Part shown: positions 31,775 to 41,416 of the stretch, in pieces | How the letters are laid out: the number at the start of each line of letters is the position of its first letter | Numbering within the stretch: the first letter of the stretch is position 1 | Assembly: GCA_002394395.1 (NCBI GenBank) | Contig: DGTR01000027.1 | Span: 35,456-99,455, forward strand | Reading direction: 5' to 3' | From: Bacteroidales bacterium UBA4331 | GTDB lineage: Bacteria > Bacteroidota > Bacteroidia > Bacteroidales > Paludibacteraceae | Length of the DNA: 64,000 bases | Position numbers and translations under genes: made by a program | Notes under the pieces: generated by a model | Database searches by the model: none | Told to the model about the DNA's origin: nothing | The model's input: only the letters and a program-made list of their open reading frames with translations

Positions 31775-34700
31775 GATGGCGCTACAATAACTTTAATGGC
31801 TCTATAGGGTTCCTCGGGTGTGTCGTTGGACCAGAGTTGGATGATATACATACCTTGTGCTGGCGGAACGGTGATCGGCGTGACAGGAGCTCGGAAGACG
31901 CCCTCGGTGACGAAGGTGCCATCGGAGGTGTTGATACGGAAGGTACCGTCCTTACGCGAGAGGATATGGGTAATCGGGTTCGCCGAGACGATACAGGTAG
32001 GCGTGACGGCGAGGTAGCCTTTCTTCGGTGCATAATCCTCTACAATCGGGTTCGGTATAGCGACGATAGGACAGGTCGGGAAGGCCTCTTTCTCATCGAC
32101 ACGGGTGAGCTCGACGTGGTACTCAGCTCCCTCTGTCAGACCCATCGGCATGTACAGATAGGGTTTGGTCTGCCCCACCAACAAGGAGTCACCTTCGAAC
32201 CACTGATAGTCCGACCACCGATAGCCGCCGTTATAAGCGGAGTCGAGGATAGCGATGACGTCTCCGTGCCGTTGCTCCGTGAGCCATTTGGGGTACGACA
32301 TCATCATGGTGGTATCGTTGATACAATCGCTCTCCATATGTTGGCAGATGCCGTTATCGAGGACGAGCGTGAGGGAGTAGATATCCGGCCGCGGGTAATG
32401 GCGTTGGTCTCCTTCGCGATATGGTATCGGCACGGAGATGATCATCGGTGAGGAATAAGAGGTGACAGGCACGTTGATCTGATCCTCAAAGCCCATCTCC
32501 AACGCTACGGAATCGAAGTAGAGCGAGTAGGCGATGGGGTAATGGGAGGTATAGGTATAAAGCACCTCGAAAGCCGCTTCGTCACCGCACATCGCATCTT
32601 CTACCCATAGGGTAGGTATAGTAGGCGGAATGACAGTCAGATGAGTGTAGATGAAATGGTGACATCCCACGTCATTGAGGGTGGTGTCTTTATAATCGCC
32701 ACCTTGGGTGTATATATGATCGCCCACGATGAGCGTGTCACCGATACAGATGGAGTCATAATGCACCTCCATCGTGGTGTCCAGCGCCGTGAGGAAGAGG
32801 TGATATACAGAGTCACAACCGTTGATGACGGAGATAGCGGAGTCGTAGTAGAAATACTCCTCGTCCTGCGGGATGAGATGAGCGATATGCCATCCGTGCC
32901 AATCGAGCGAGTCGTCGGCGCAGAGGGTGAGATGTTCCTCGGACATGAACGACGCTCCGACGAGCAGTTGTGTCTCGTAGATCGAGTCGCATCCATCGAC
33001 CGTGTGGAAACTATCCCGGAGGAAATACAGCCCCGACACCAGATCCGTCAGGAGACTATCCGGACGGGAGTCTCTTCCGGGCCATAAGTATGACTCGTTG
33101 GAGCAGATGGTGTCATAGACGATGTGCCTATAGGAAGGGAAGACATGCGCTGCGAGGGTGTATATCGAGTCGCAGCCCATCACCGTCGTGAGCGAGTCAA
33201 TAAAGAGGGTATCGTATGGACGCACGAAGGTATCCACATCGTACTCATACGCCCATGCAGACCAGGCATGATTAAGATCCTCCGAGTAGAACGTATCGCC
33301 CGAGCAGATACCATCCGTCTCTGCAAAGAACGAGAAACTCGGACAGATGGTCAGGTAGTAGTTATAGACGATCGAGTCACACCCATCGACGCCCTTGAAC
33401 CGCACTTCGATATACGGCATCTTATCTGGATCGGGCCGTTGTGCTCCGGGGTGCCATACTTCGGTCTTGAAGACCGTGCCGGAGACGGTATCGCGGTGGT
33501 AATAGATCTCGTTATCGCAAGCGAAATCATGTACCGGGATGGTGATGAACGGCTTGACGTAGAAATCGAGTTGGTAGATAGAGTCACAACCGTCTTGTGT
33601 CTCCAGTTTGTCATAATACGTACCGGTAGCGATGATGGTCTGTCCTCTCCATTCGATAGCCGTACCCGCGCATCCTCTGCCGGAGTCGATAAACCGATAG
33701 GTAGGATGAACGATCACCTTGTAGGTGACGAGGGAGTCGCACCCTTCGTAGGTCTTCAGCAGGTGCGAGGGGGTGAAGATGATATCCGGTTTCGTTACAC
33801 CTTCGGTCGAGGGGGTAGGTTTGAACTCTAAGGTGTCACGGAAAATAGTGCCGTACGAATCGCGGAAGATATAGATATGTGCAAAATCCGAGTCGTCGTT
33901 ATCGCAGACGTGCCGAACGATGGTGGTGTCATAGGACGGAGCTACACGGAGACTCAGATAATGGATCGAGTCGCAGTCATGGATAGATAGACGTGCAATC
34001 GTGTCGCCATACGTCGTATCTGCCTTGAGGATGCGGTATCCTGCAGCAGGGTTCTGCAGCTTCGGGCCTGCGAAATGATGGCCTTGCCAGGTTACTGAGT
34101 CATAGTCGCAGATCGTGATTGCCTCATAGATATGATAAACCGAATCGACATGGAGCGTGAGCTTATAGACGGAGTCACATCCGCACTCGCCGGTCTCGGG
34201 ATCGCAGACCGGACAGTCCTTTGTCTTCAGTGAGTCGTAGAAGACATACGTACCGCAGCGGAGGGTGGAGATATCTTTGTCGTGCCATTCGAACTCCGAG
34301 CCCTGGCAGATCCTTTGCTCATCCGGTATGAAGTACGTGCGGTAGAGGGTGACACGATGGTGCACGGCAGAGTCGCAACCCGTTACCGAGAGGGTGTCGC
34401 CGTAGAGGTCAAAGATTGTAAACCGATCCGTCTCACCAGGAACGGAATGACCGCTCTCGCCTTCCGGCAGTAACGGCGATTTGGCACCATAGACGGGCTC
34501 GCCTAAGAAATGGATCGTGTCGTTGTCGCACATCACCCTTTGGGTGATCTCCACCGGGGTTGTATAGACCGTATCGATATGCAGCGTCAGATGCCAAGCC
34601 GAGTCGCATTCGTGGATCGTATTGAAATGCAGCGTGTATTGATAGTCGCCCGTATGGTTCGTCGGGATGACGGAAATCGGGTTCTCTTTATCATCATAAA

Positions 34701-37700
34701 TGGAGACAGGCTTCGTGTTTCCCGGCAGATCCTCCCAGGCGAAAGGCTCGCCCTGGCAGTGATTGAGGGATTGGTTGAAGTCATAATACGGGTAGATATG
34801 CAGATGGAGTACGCAGATACTATCGCAATCATATCCCTTGGTCCGCATCGTGTCTGTATAGTAGTAGTCGCCTTCCCAGGTGTTCGGTATGAAGGGCACC
34901 TGATTACCTGACTTGTCGTAGATCTTACGTCCCTCATGACCTTTCCATATATACGGTGATCCGGACTCTCGTAGCTGGCAAGTGTAAGCATGAGTCGTGT
35001 CGCGATGCGACGGCGCGCGGTAGAGATGGAGATAGAAGACGGAGTCGAAGCCCAAGACGGTCTCGAAGGGCTGCTCGTAGGTCTCGGTCTTACCCGGTTC
35101 CGGCAGATCGGTGATGGTCATACGCTCAAAAGGCACGCCTTCCGGCATGAATTCCGGACGTGTCTCCATCCAAACGTATTGGTCGTCGTTACCGCAGGCG
35201 AAATCGTTAGTATCATAGCGATACACCGCTCCGACGCGCAGGAAGAGCACGTGCGTACTGTCGCAAGAACGGGTACCGATGGGTACGGTAGGGTTGGAAA
35301 CGGTGACGAAGAGAGTGTCTTGCGTAACCAGCACGTCATAATCCTCCGTCGCTTTCGAGCCACCGTAGGTGGTGTTGTTGATAGGCCAATGATAAACTTC
35401 CTCCTGCGTGATGAGGACGGTGTCCATCTTGAAGAACGTAGGCATGACGGTCAGGTGGAGCGCGTAGATCGTGTCGCAACCTGCCTCTATATCGCGATAG
35501 ATGGTGGAGCAACGCTGGCTCGCAGGAATCTTCATGTCAAGGGAGATATCCTCCAGATGCTCGCCTTTGGGACCTATCCAGGGGAACGTACCGTCCTCGT
35601 CGGTACAGATGGTATCAACCGTCAGGGCGTATAACTCTTGCGCTGCCCGGTAGTCCAACCGGAGGTGATAGATCGAGTCGCATCCATAACGGGTCTGACA
35701 GGAGTCGTAGTAGTCTCCGGAGGTGCGCAACTCTACGTAGTCGGCTCCGTTGCGGTGACCTTCCCATCGGAAGAACGAATGGATGGTATCATGGGTGACA
35801 GGGTCGTAGTGCAACTTGCACCACTCTTTCGTCTCATTGAAGTAGTAGGACTGAGGCATGATGAGCGTGAGCTCGTGGATCGAGTCGCAGCCATGCAGAC
35901 CGCCGTTACACTCCGCGCAGGTCTTCGTGTACATCGTGTCGCGGAAGACGCCTACCAACGCACCATACGCCTCATCAAAAGTGAGGTCTGCCTCCGTAAT
36001 CGTCCGGGTCTTTGTCCCGTATTGGATGGACCATCTGTAAGAGCCGTGCCCGTCTTTGTCCAGACATACGGTGTCGCGGAAAGGAATGACATAACTCTCA
36101 TGGCGGATGAGCGTCAGATGATAGGTCGAGTCGCAGCCATTGAACGGTCTGCCTCTCTTATCCTGGAACTTATCTGCCCACGGACCGAGTTGGCACTCGC
36201 AGGCTTTGGTCTTCCATGCGATATCCACCTCCGTCGTGTCGCGGGTTAAACTCACGCCGGAGAACGTGCGTTCCTGATAAAGCGTATCCTGATTGGTACA
36301 GAGATGAATCGTATCGAAATACTGGAAGGTGTCGCAGACGAAGAGGATCAGCGTCATCGTCGAGTCACAACCCGCCTGTGAGAGATAGTTGCGGGTGAAC
36401 GTGTGATACCTACCGACCTCTACCTGGTATTTCCACGGCCCCAGATAATCCGTCCCTTGACCCTGCTTCACGCCGACGAACTTCGTCGCCGCCGAATAGG
36501 GGTTATAGAGCGTGAGATTGTCTTGGTTAAAAAGGCTGTCGTAGAAGAACTCTAAGGTGTCGCCGACGCATACTACGCGGTATAAGGTATCGTTATAAAC
36601 CCTCGTCACGCGGACGGTGGTCTTGAGCGTATCTAAGTCCTCGCCGTCGCACATGATCCGCTCGCGGTGCAGGACGGTCTGCAGCTCGTATTCGAAGAAC
36701 TGGTGCCTCTCCTCCATCTCCTCCTCCGGCAGGATAAACTCATACTGCCAACTATGCTTGGTATCCGTTGCCGCGGGGGTGATGATCGAGGAGGCCTTCG
36801 GGTTGCCGGTCGGTTTCTTACCGTCCGTCACGTCGAAGAGCAACCACTCGATCTGCGTCGCCGGACGCTCTATTTCGGTCTCCAACGTCCAATATACGAA
36901 CGAGCTGTCGCAGACGATGGCGGTATCTAACTGCTCATAATCCTCCATCCACTCGTCCCATTGCCGTTGGTACCATCCGTGCCCGTCGAGGCTGTCGAGG
37001 TCATACGATGCCTTGGACATCACGATCTCATCCGAATGGGTGACGTACAACGAATCAGGATGCGCTTCCGGCTCAAAACCCAGCGTGTAGTAGTAGCCTT
37101 GTGCCTCGGTGATACCATAGACCATTCCGACAAAACCGCCTCCCGTCGTCTCCAAAAGGTTGTATTTGCTGGTCGCCGCACCGGGTAACTCCAGATGCGC
37201 GTAAGCCTTCGTATTGTCCGCCTGGAAAGTCTTAAACTCCGAAGAAGCCACGGGAGCACCATTCAGCGTAAAGGTATTGATATCGCTCGCTGCGGTCACG
37301 ACATACGCGTAGAAATGTTGCGGAGCGGTGCCGCCTTGCGGATCCAGAACCTCCGTGAAGAAAGTCATGGACTTTGTCCGCAATCCCCAATGAGGCATGA
37401 TGGCGGATGCCGGGTCACCGTAGATATAGCATTTCTGCGACCATCCGACCGTCGTGCAGATCTTGTTCTCCGCTGCGGTGGAGGTATAGTTGATGCAACA
37501 GATAGGGGTGTCCGCCTTGACGATCACCTCATTGTTCAGCTCATCGTGGAGGTCAAGCATCACATTATCGGGAGGTAACTTCTGCAAGGTCTGGCCGCGG
37601 TTCAAGGTCACAGGGAAAGAGTTCACTGCCCCTGTTGATTTATCATACGTGGTGACCGTTACATTCGTTCCGTCATAAAGCGCAACGATATCTGCATAGT

Positions 37701-38619
37701 TGGACAGGGTGTTTGTCAGTCCCGTCAGGTAAAACTCCGTACCATACTGCGAGAGCGGCAGCGCCTGCTCTACCATGAAGTCCTGCGAGTAACCCTCTTT
37801 GTTCGGGATACCGGTTTGTTGGTTGCCGAGAAAGACCGCTATAGGTTGGCTCGAACAAATGGTCGTTCCGCTGAAGTCGGCATTGAAATCCGTAGAGCCC
37901 TCTTCGCGCCGTTTGGTAGCCACGAGGTACGCCTGGCCTTTATTCAGCGTCACGTCAAAGGCCGTTCCTGCTGCCTTCCCGCCTTCGGTATCAAAAGTCG
38001 GAGTGATGGTCACTATCGTACCATCTTCCGTTGCTACGATACCGAACTCCGAAGAGTACACATCCTCCGGGTAGGTCTGGACGATATATTCTTTGCCTAA
38101 GAATCGAGTAGGGATGACCAGCGAAGCGTCACGGCTGGTGAGCGGTGAGTCCTTCGTACGGGAGTAGAGGAAGCAGGAGAAGACTTTCTTCTTGTTCTCC
38201 GGGGTGGTCGGCGCCGTATAGACATGTACACCGCTCTTACCGTTCTGCTCGCTCTCGAAGAGGTATATCTGTTGTATCACTTGGGTTAAGGAACGCGGGA
38301 TCTCATAGATCTCCGTCGTTCCTGCCGCTACTTGGAGCGTGGTGAGAATAACGTTGCCGTAAGCGATATTAACATCTACCGCTTCACGCGCAGAGACCGC
38401 CACCCTCATCTCAAATTTGGCGTTCTGGTTCTCCGGCTTGACTGGGTCGAAGTTATTATTGTTGATAAACGTCAGCCAGAAATCATTACCCTCAGTCGTA
38501 TTGAAAGCGTCCGTACCGCCGAACCAATAAGGGTTATTGCTGACTAACTCCGTTCCGGCTACCATCCATTGGGACAGCGCCAAGAGGCATACTAATATGA
38601 GGGTACGAAACAGTTTCAA
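31744..38619 (-). CDS. 2291-residue repetitive surface adhesin (IgGFc-binding-like N-terminus, GCDSIYHLTL repeats)
   Basis: Signal peptide MKLFRTLILVCLLALSQWMV; IgGFc-binding-like region about 40-500 (PTRFLGKEYIVQTYPEDVYS, SQPIAVFLGNQQTGIPNKEG); then, from about residue 760 to 1940, eighteen copies of a domain ending in a GCDSIYHLTLHV-like motif (variants ECDSAWHLTL, GCDSVYKLTL; one lacks Cys, GFDSVFYLHL). The C-terminus resembles a type IX sorting domain (GMYIIQLWSNDTPEEPYRAI) but is extended by APSCPNCDISSF. Predicted secreted and cell-attached; ligand unknown. Promoter at 38645. It is the first gene of an operon with the barrel protein, xseA and the second BspA protein. Confidence 0.86.
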   Translation of the reverse strand: MKLFRTLILVCLLALSQWMVAGTELVSNNPYWFGGTDAFNTTEGNDFWLTFINNNNFDPVKPENQNAKFEMRVAVSAREAVDVNIAYGNVILTTLQVAAGTTEIYEIPRSLTQVIQQIYLFESEQNGKSGVHVYTAPTTPENKKKVFSCFLYSRTKDSPLTSRDASLVIPTRFLGKEYIVQTYPEDVYSSEFGIVATEDGTIVTITPTFDTEGGKAAGTAFDVTLNKGQAYLVATKRREEGSTDFNADFSGTTICSSQPIAVFLGNQQTGIPNKEGYSQDFMVEQALPLSQYGTEFYLTGLTNTLSNYADIVALYDGTNVTVTTYDKSTGAVNSFPVTLNRGQTLQKLPPDNVMLDLHDELNNEVIVKADTPICCINYTSTAAENKICTTVGWSQKCYIYGDPASAIMPHWGLRTKSMTFFTEVLDPQGGTAPQHFYAYVVTAASDINTFTLNGAPVASSEFKTFQADNTKAYAHLELPGAATSKYNLLETTGGGFVGMVYGITEAQGYYYTLGFEPEAHPDSLYVTHSDEIVMSKASYDLDSLDGHGWYQRQWDEWMEDYEQLDTAIVCDSSFVYWTLETEIERPATQIEWLLFDVTDGKKPTGNPKASSIITPAATDTKHSWQYEFILPEEEMEERHQFFEYELQTVLHRERIMCDGEDLDTLKTTVRVTRVYNDTLYRVVCVGDTLEFFYDSLFNQDNLTLYNPYSAATKFVGVKQGQGTDYLGPWKYQVEVGRYHTFTRNYLSQAGCDSTMTLILFVCDTFQYFDTIHLCTNQDTLYQERTFSGVSLTRDTTEVDIAWKTKACECQLGPWADKFQDKRGRPFNGCDSTYHLTLIRHESYVIPFRDTVCLDKDGHGSYRWSIQYGTKTRTITEADLTFDEAYGALVGVFRDTMYTKTCAECNGGLHGCDSIHELTLIMPQSYYFNETKEWCKLHYDPVTHDTIHSFFRWEGHRNGADYVELRTSGDYYDSCQTRYGCDSIYHLRLDYRAAQELYALTVDTICTDEDGTFPWIGPKGEHLEDISLDMKIPASQRCSTIYRDIEAGCDTIYALHLTVMPTFFKMDTVLITQEEVYHWPINNTTYGGSKATEDYDVLVTQDTLFVTVSNPTVPIGTRSCDSTHVLFLRVGAVYRYDTNDFACGNDDQYVWMETRPEFMPEGVPFERMTITDLPEPGKTETYEQPFETVLGFDSVFYLHLYRAPSHRDTTHAYTCQLRESGSPYIWKGHEGRKIYDKSGNQVPFIPNTWEGDYYYTDTMRTKGYDCDSICVLHLHIYPYYDFNQSLNHCQGEPFAWEDLPGNTKPVSIYDDKENPISVIPTNHTGDYQYTLHFNTIHECDSAWHLTLHIDTVYTTPVEITQRVMCDNDTIHFLGEPVYGAKSPLLPEGESGHSVPGETDRFTIFDLYGDTLSVTGCDSAVHHRVTLYRTYFIPDEQRICQGSEFEWHDKDISTLRCGTYVFYDSLKTKDCPVCDPETGECGCDSVYKLTLHVDSVYHIYEAITICDYDSVTWQGHHFAGPKLQNPAAGYRILKADTTYGDTIARLSIHDCDSIHYLSLRVAPSYDTTIVRHVCDNDDSDFAHIYIFRDSYGTIFRDTLEFKPTPSTEGVTKPDIIFTPSHLLKTYEGCDSLVTYKVIVHPTYRFIDSGRGCAGTAIEWRGQTIIATGTYYDKLETQDGCDSIYQLDFYVKPFITIPVHDFACDNEIYYHRDTVSGTVFKTEVWHPGAQRPDPDKMPYIEVRFKGVDGCDSIVYNYYLTICPSFSFFAETDGICSGDTFYSEDLNHAWSAWAYEYDVDTFVRPYDTLFIDSLTTVMGCDSIYTLAAHVFPSYRHIVYDTICSNESYLWPGRDSRPDSLLTDLVSGLYFLRDSFHTVDGCDSIYETQLLVGASFMSEEHLTLCADDSLDWHGWHIAHLIPQDEEYFYYDSAISVINGCDSVYHLFLTALDTTMEVHYDSICIGDTLIVGDHIYTQGGDYKDTTLNDVGCHHFIYTHLTVIPPTIPTLWVEDAMCGDEAAFEVLYTYTSHYPIAYSLYFDSVALEMGFEDQINVPVTSYSSPMIISVPIPYREGDQRHYPRPDIYSLTLVLDNGICQHMESDCINDTTMMMSYPKWLTEQRHGDVIAILDSAYNGGYRWSDYQWFEGDSLLVGQTKPYLYMPMGLTEGAEYHVELTRVDEKEAFPTCPIVAIPNPIVEDYAPKKGYLAVTPTCIVSANPITHILSRKDGTFRINTSDGTFVTEGVFRAPVTPITVPPAQGMYIIQLWSNDTPEEPYRAIKVIVAPSCPNCDISSF

Positions 38620-38644
38620 ATCCTTATTTTTTCCAAATCGGGCG

Positions 38645-38676
38645 CAAAGTTACTACTTTTTTTTGACATACGCAAG
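38645..38676 (-). promoter_or_regulatory. Promoter of the giant adhesin operon
   Basis: In minus sense: CTTG (38676-38673), GTATGTCAAAAAAAAGTAGT within a 20-nt spacer, -7 TAACTTTG (38652-38645). Confidence 0.75.
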
Positions 38677-38688
38677 AAAGCGCGCATT

Positions 38689-39735
38689 TTATGCGATTTT
38701 TTTCGGGAGAAACAACAAAAATAATGCCAAAAGGACATAATATAGTAGCACCATGCCGGTATCGGCGTGGGCGGGAAAAGAACTTCCGGGCAGGTGCTCT
38801 ATCCATCCTGTCGCATGATTCATCAACCATGCGAGGGCGAAAGTCATCTTGCTGAAAAGTACCCCTGCTGCCGTTCCGCCCAAAGCAATCGAGATCAGTC
38901 CGCAAGGGACCAAAAACGTAGCAAGAGGAAGGACGATGAGGTTGGTCACGAGAAAATACGTGCTCACCTGACCGAAATAATGAATCGTGATAGGCAGCGT
39001 ACCTATCTGCGCCGCCAATGAGACTACGATGATGCCTCCGAAAAAAGAACCGATCTTGCCTAAACCAGTTTTTCGAAATCTCGATAACTCGACATCCCGA
39101 TATATCGTCTTATTAACGATGATTACAATCGCCGCTGTGGCAGCGAAAGAGAGTTGAAAACTCACGGACCAGAGATCCGTAGGACGTGCGATGAGGATGA
39201 GGAAAGCCGCTGCGGCGATGGTGTTGAGACTGAAAGCCCGCTGATAACTCATTCGCCCGACTTCAAAGATCGTCACCATGACGACGGCGCGGACGACGGA
39301 AGGAGTCATGCCCGTGAGCCATGCGTAGCCCCACATCGCTGCGATGACAACGAGGCTGAGCGCCCATCGGCCTATGCGGTTCTCATGCATCGGACGGAGC
39401 CGGCCGCCGAGCGTCAGAAGCCATACGATCACCCCATACAAGATACCCGTATGCAGCCCGCTGACGGCTAAGACATGCGCCGCGCCCGAGACCTGAAAAT
39501 GCTGCCTCAGTTCTTGGCTCAACTCCTCTTTGTAGCCCAATGTCAGCGCACCTGCCGTCGCTAACTCATCGCCTTCCAGACCCGCATCCTCCAATCGCCC
39601 GTAAAGCCGCTCCTGAAGGGCGTTCGGAGCAGGACGAGGACTATATTTCGGAGGAGGGTCCACAAAAAACAAAATTGCTGCCACCAGCGGCAGCAGCAAA
39701 ATAACCATTGGGTAAGCGCGTAACTTTTCTTTCAT
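38689..39735 (-). CDS. Short ComEC/Rec2-type competence membrane protein
   Basis: 348 residues, about half of a usual ComEC. It keeps the competence membrane domain: GAAHVLAVSGLHTGILYGVI (hallmark), WLTGMTPSVVRAVVMVTIFE, then several helices. Missing are the N-terminal DUF4131 part and any metallo-hydrolase domain. ComEC forms the inner-membrane channel for single-stranded DNA uptake; whether this short form works is uncertain. Residues about 209-222 (YRDVELSRFRKTG) are from a family C octamer repeat. The ATG overlaps the rpe stop by 4 nt. Confidence 0.83.
   Translation of the reverse strand: MKEKLRAYPMVILLLPLVAAILFFVDPPPKYSPRPAPNALQERLYGRLEDAGLEGDELATAGALTLGYKEELSQELRQHFQVSGAAHVLAVSGLHTGILYGVIVWLLTLGGRLRPMHENRIGRWALSLVVIAAMWGYAWLTGMTPSVVRAVVMVTIFEVGRMSYQRAFSLNTIAAAAFLILIARPTDLWSVSFQLSFAATAAIVIIVNKTIYRDVELSRFRKTGLGKIGSFFGGIIVVSLAAQIGTLPITIHYFGQVSTYFLVTNLIVLPLATFLVPCGLISIALGGTAAGVLFSKMTFALAWLMNHATGWIEHLPGSSFPAHADTGMVLLYYVLLALFLLFLPKKIA
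39070..39108. repeat. Family C octamer run inside comEC
   Basis: In minus sense: ATATATCGGGATG, TCGAGTTA, TCGAGATT, TCGAAAAA, the same octamers as at the DUF5686 start (4286-4325), here read in frame. Confidence 0.75.
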
Positions 39736-40376
39736 TCTTTCATCCTCCGGATGGCTTCTTCGGGATCCTTGGCGCCGAAGACAGCACTTCCGGCAACGAG
39801 GGCGTCGGCGCCTGCGGCAAACAACGCAGCAGCATTCTCGGTGTTTACACCGCCGTCGATCTCGATGAGGGTCTTCAGCCCGCGGCGGTCGATCTCTTCA
39901 CGGATATAGCGTATTTTGGATATTGTCTCGGGAATGAATTTCTGACCTCCGAAGCCCGCAAAAACACTCATCAGCAGTACCATATCGACCTCCTCCAAGT
40001 ATGGTACCAGGCGCTTCACGTCGATGTCCGGATTGATGGTCAGGCAGGTTCGCACACCTTTCTTTCGGATCATCTCCAAGATCGGCAGCGGGTCCTCTAC
40101 GGCCTCTAAATGGAAGCCCACCGACCAGGCGCCGGCATCGCAGAATCGCTCTACGTATTTCTCCGGATGAACGATCATCAGATGCACGTCCAAGGGCTTT
40201 GTGCAGTACTGCTTGAAGGGCTTCATCAACGGAAAACCAAACGATATATTCGGCACAAAAGTGCCGTCCATGACGTCCACATGAAGCCAATCCGCTTCGC
40301 TGCGGTTGATCATCTCCAGATCATCTGCCAAGTGTCCGAAATCCGCGGACAGTACGGATGGTGCTATTATTTTCAT
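39732..40376 (-). CDS. rpe: Ribulose-phosphate 3-epimerase
   Basis: 214 residues, TIM barrel. It interconverts ribulose 5-phosphate and xylulose 5-phosphate. Signatures: APSVLSADFGHLADDLEMIN, HVDVMDGTFVPNISFG (metal/substrate), PLDVHLMIVHPEKYV, VLLMSVFAGFGGQKFIPETI and EIDGGVNTENA. Metal-binding His/Asp pairs are in place. It overlaps the comEC-like gene by 4 nt and is preceded by a 256-nt repeat element (40415-40670). Confidence 0.96.
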   Translation of the reverse strand: MKIIAPSVLSADFGHLADDLEMINRSEADWLHVDVMDGTFVPNISFGFPLMKPFKQYCTKPLDVHLMIVHPEKYVERFCDAGAWSVGFHLEAVEDPLPILEMIRKKGVRTCLTINPDIDVKRLVPYLEEVDMVLLMSVFAGFGGQKFIPETISKIRYIREEIDRRGLKTLIEIDGGVNTENAAALFAAGADALVAGSAVFGAKDPEEAIRRMKE

Positions 40377-40414
40377 ATCAAGCTTCCTTGTTGTTTATAC
40401 TTATTTTTTCCCAT

Positions 40415-40670
40415 TAACCGAAAATGCGGCGGTTTCGGCCTACGCGGCCTTGAGCGTAATCTTCTTAATTCGCGTATTCATGCGAGCATGATACGCGCCT
40501 TAATAATCTTCCTCTTGTCCGGCACTTGATAGTGCCGCCCTACCGCCTTACAAAAATGCGCTTCGCTTACAAAAATTTCAAAAATCTATTCAGCGTGTAG
40601 CATTATCACTACTATCCGCATGGTTATTTTCTTAATTTTTGTAAGGGATGAAATCCCGTATTTTCGATTT
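40415..40670. repeat. MITE-like intergenic element, copy 1
   Basis: It starts ACCGAAAATGCGGCGG (40417) and ends CCGTATTTTCGATTT (40670), imperfect inverted ends. It shares three internal modules with 57033-57487: hairpin GGCAC-TTGATA-GTGCC plus CGCCCTACCGCCTT (40521-40550); CCGCATGGTTATTTTCTT (from 40617); and the end block. This element fills most of the 345-nt gap between the response-regulator gene and rpe; no gene or clear promoter was seen there. Confidence 0.75.
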
Positions 40671-40706
40671 CCTCCCTTAAATCTCTAAACGTCGCTTTTG
40701 CGACAT

Positions 40707-40730
40707 CAAACTTTCAAACTTTCAAACGGT
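40707..40730. repeat. Family E run over the response-regulator stop codon
   Basis: In minus sense: GTTTGAAAGTTTGAAAGTTT GATG. The TGA stop of the regulator gene falls in the first unit. Confidence 0.6.
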
Positions 40731-41399
40731 GACGTCAGTCACCAACTTATACCCTTTATACCGCACGGCGATGATCTCGTAGCCGATAGGCCGGAGATGT
40801 CCGCGCAGATGGTTAATATAGACGCCTAAGGAACGTGCCGTGAAGGCGTTGTCTTCTTTCCAAAGGGTGCTCAGTATCTTATGTTTATCCACCACCTCCC
40901 CCTCGTTGCGGCAGAGCATCAGCAGCAGGTCGCTCTCCCGTGAAGAGAGGTGTGCGCCGTCGAGAGTCTGATGAACCGAATCGAAGGTGTGGGTACCGAG
41001 TTGGAAGACTTTCTGACGGTTCTCTTCATAGGCTCTTATCCGGCGGAAGATCGCTTCCATACGGCAGATGAGCAGATCCATCGAGAAGGGCTTCGTGATA
41101 TAGTCATCCGCCCCTAACTCAAAGGCGCGCATCTGATCCTCGCGGTCCGAACGGCTCGAGAGGATGAAGATCGGCATTTTCGGCAGACGATGACGGATCT
41201 CCTTGAGCAACTCATAACCGTTCATGCCGAGCCCCTGCAGCTCCATCAGAACGATGTCCCACGGCGCGCCCTGGAGCCGCTCGAGACCCTCTCTGGAGGA
41301 GGTCACCATCGACGCCTGATAACCGCGGCTGACAAGGTAGTCGCGCAGCACGGTCGAGAGGCTGATATCGCCATCTATGATGAGAATACGGGTACTCAT
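40722..41399 (-). CDS. OmpR-family response regulator with a non-standard receiver (RprY-like)
   Basis: 225 residues. Receiver about 3-118; winged-helix DNA-binding domain about 130-222 (LSSRESDLLLMLCRNEGEVV, ARSLGVYINHLRGHLRP, RYKGYKLVTDV). It resembles RprY of Bacteroides. The phospho-acceptor Asp is Glu53 (WDIVLMELQGLGMNG) and one acidic-pocket residue is Gly10 (LIIDGDISL), while Lys in YITKPFSM and Ser in FILSSRS are kept. So it probably does not respond to phosphorylation in the normal way and may be constitutively active. No kinase gene is adjacent. It shares a divergent promoter region with the asparaginase gene. Confidence 0.9.
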   Translation of the reverse strand: MSTRILIIDGDISLSTVLRDYLVSRGYQASMVTSSREGLERLQGAPWDIVLMELQGLGMNGYELLKEIRHRLPKMPIFILSSRSDREDQMRAFELGADDYITKPFSMDLLICRMEAIFRRIRAYEENRQKVFQLGTHTFDSVHQTLDGAHLSSRESDLLLMLCRNEGEVVDKHKILSTLWKEDNAFTARSLGVYINHLRGHLRPIGYEIIAVRYKGYKLVTDVTV

Positions 41400-41416
41400 A
41401 TTTCCAAAAATCGCTG

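Noticed and set aside
32637..33831. Several long plus-strand frames opposite the giant adhesin
   Set aside because: They overlap a minus-strand gene with clear domains; their composition (runs of Arg, Ile and Val) is typical of shadow frames.
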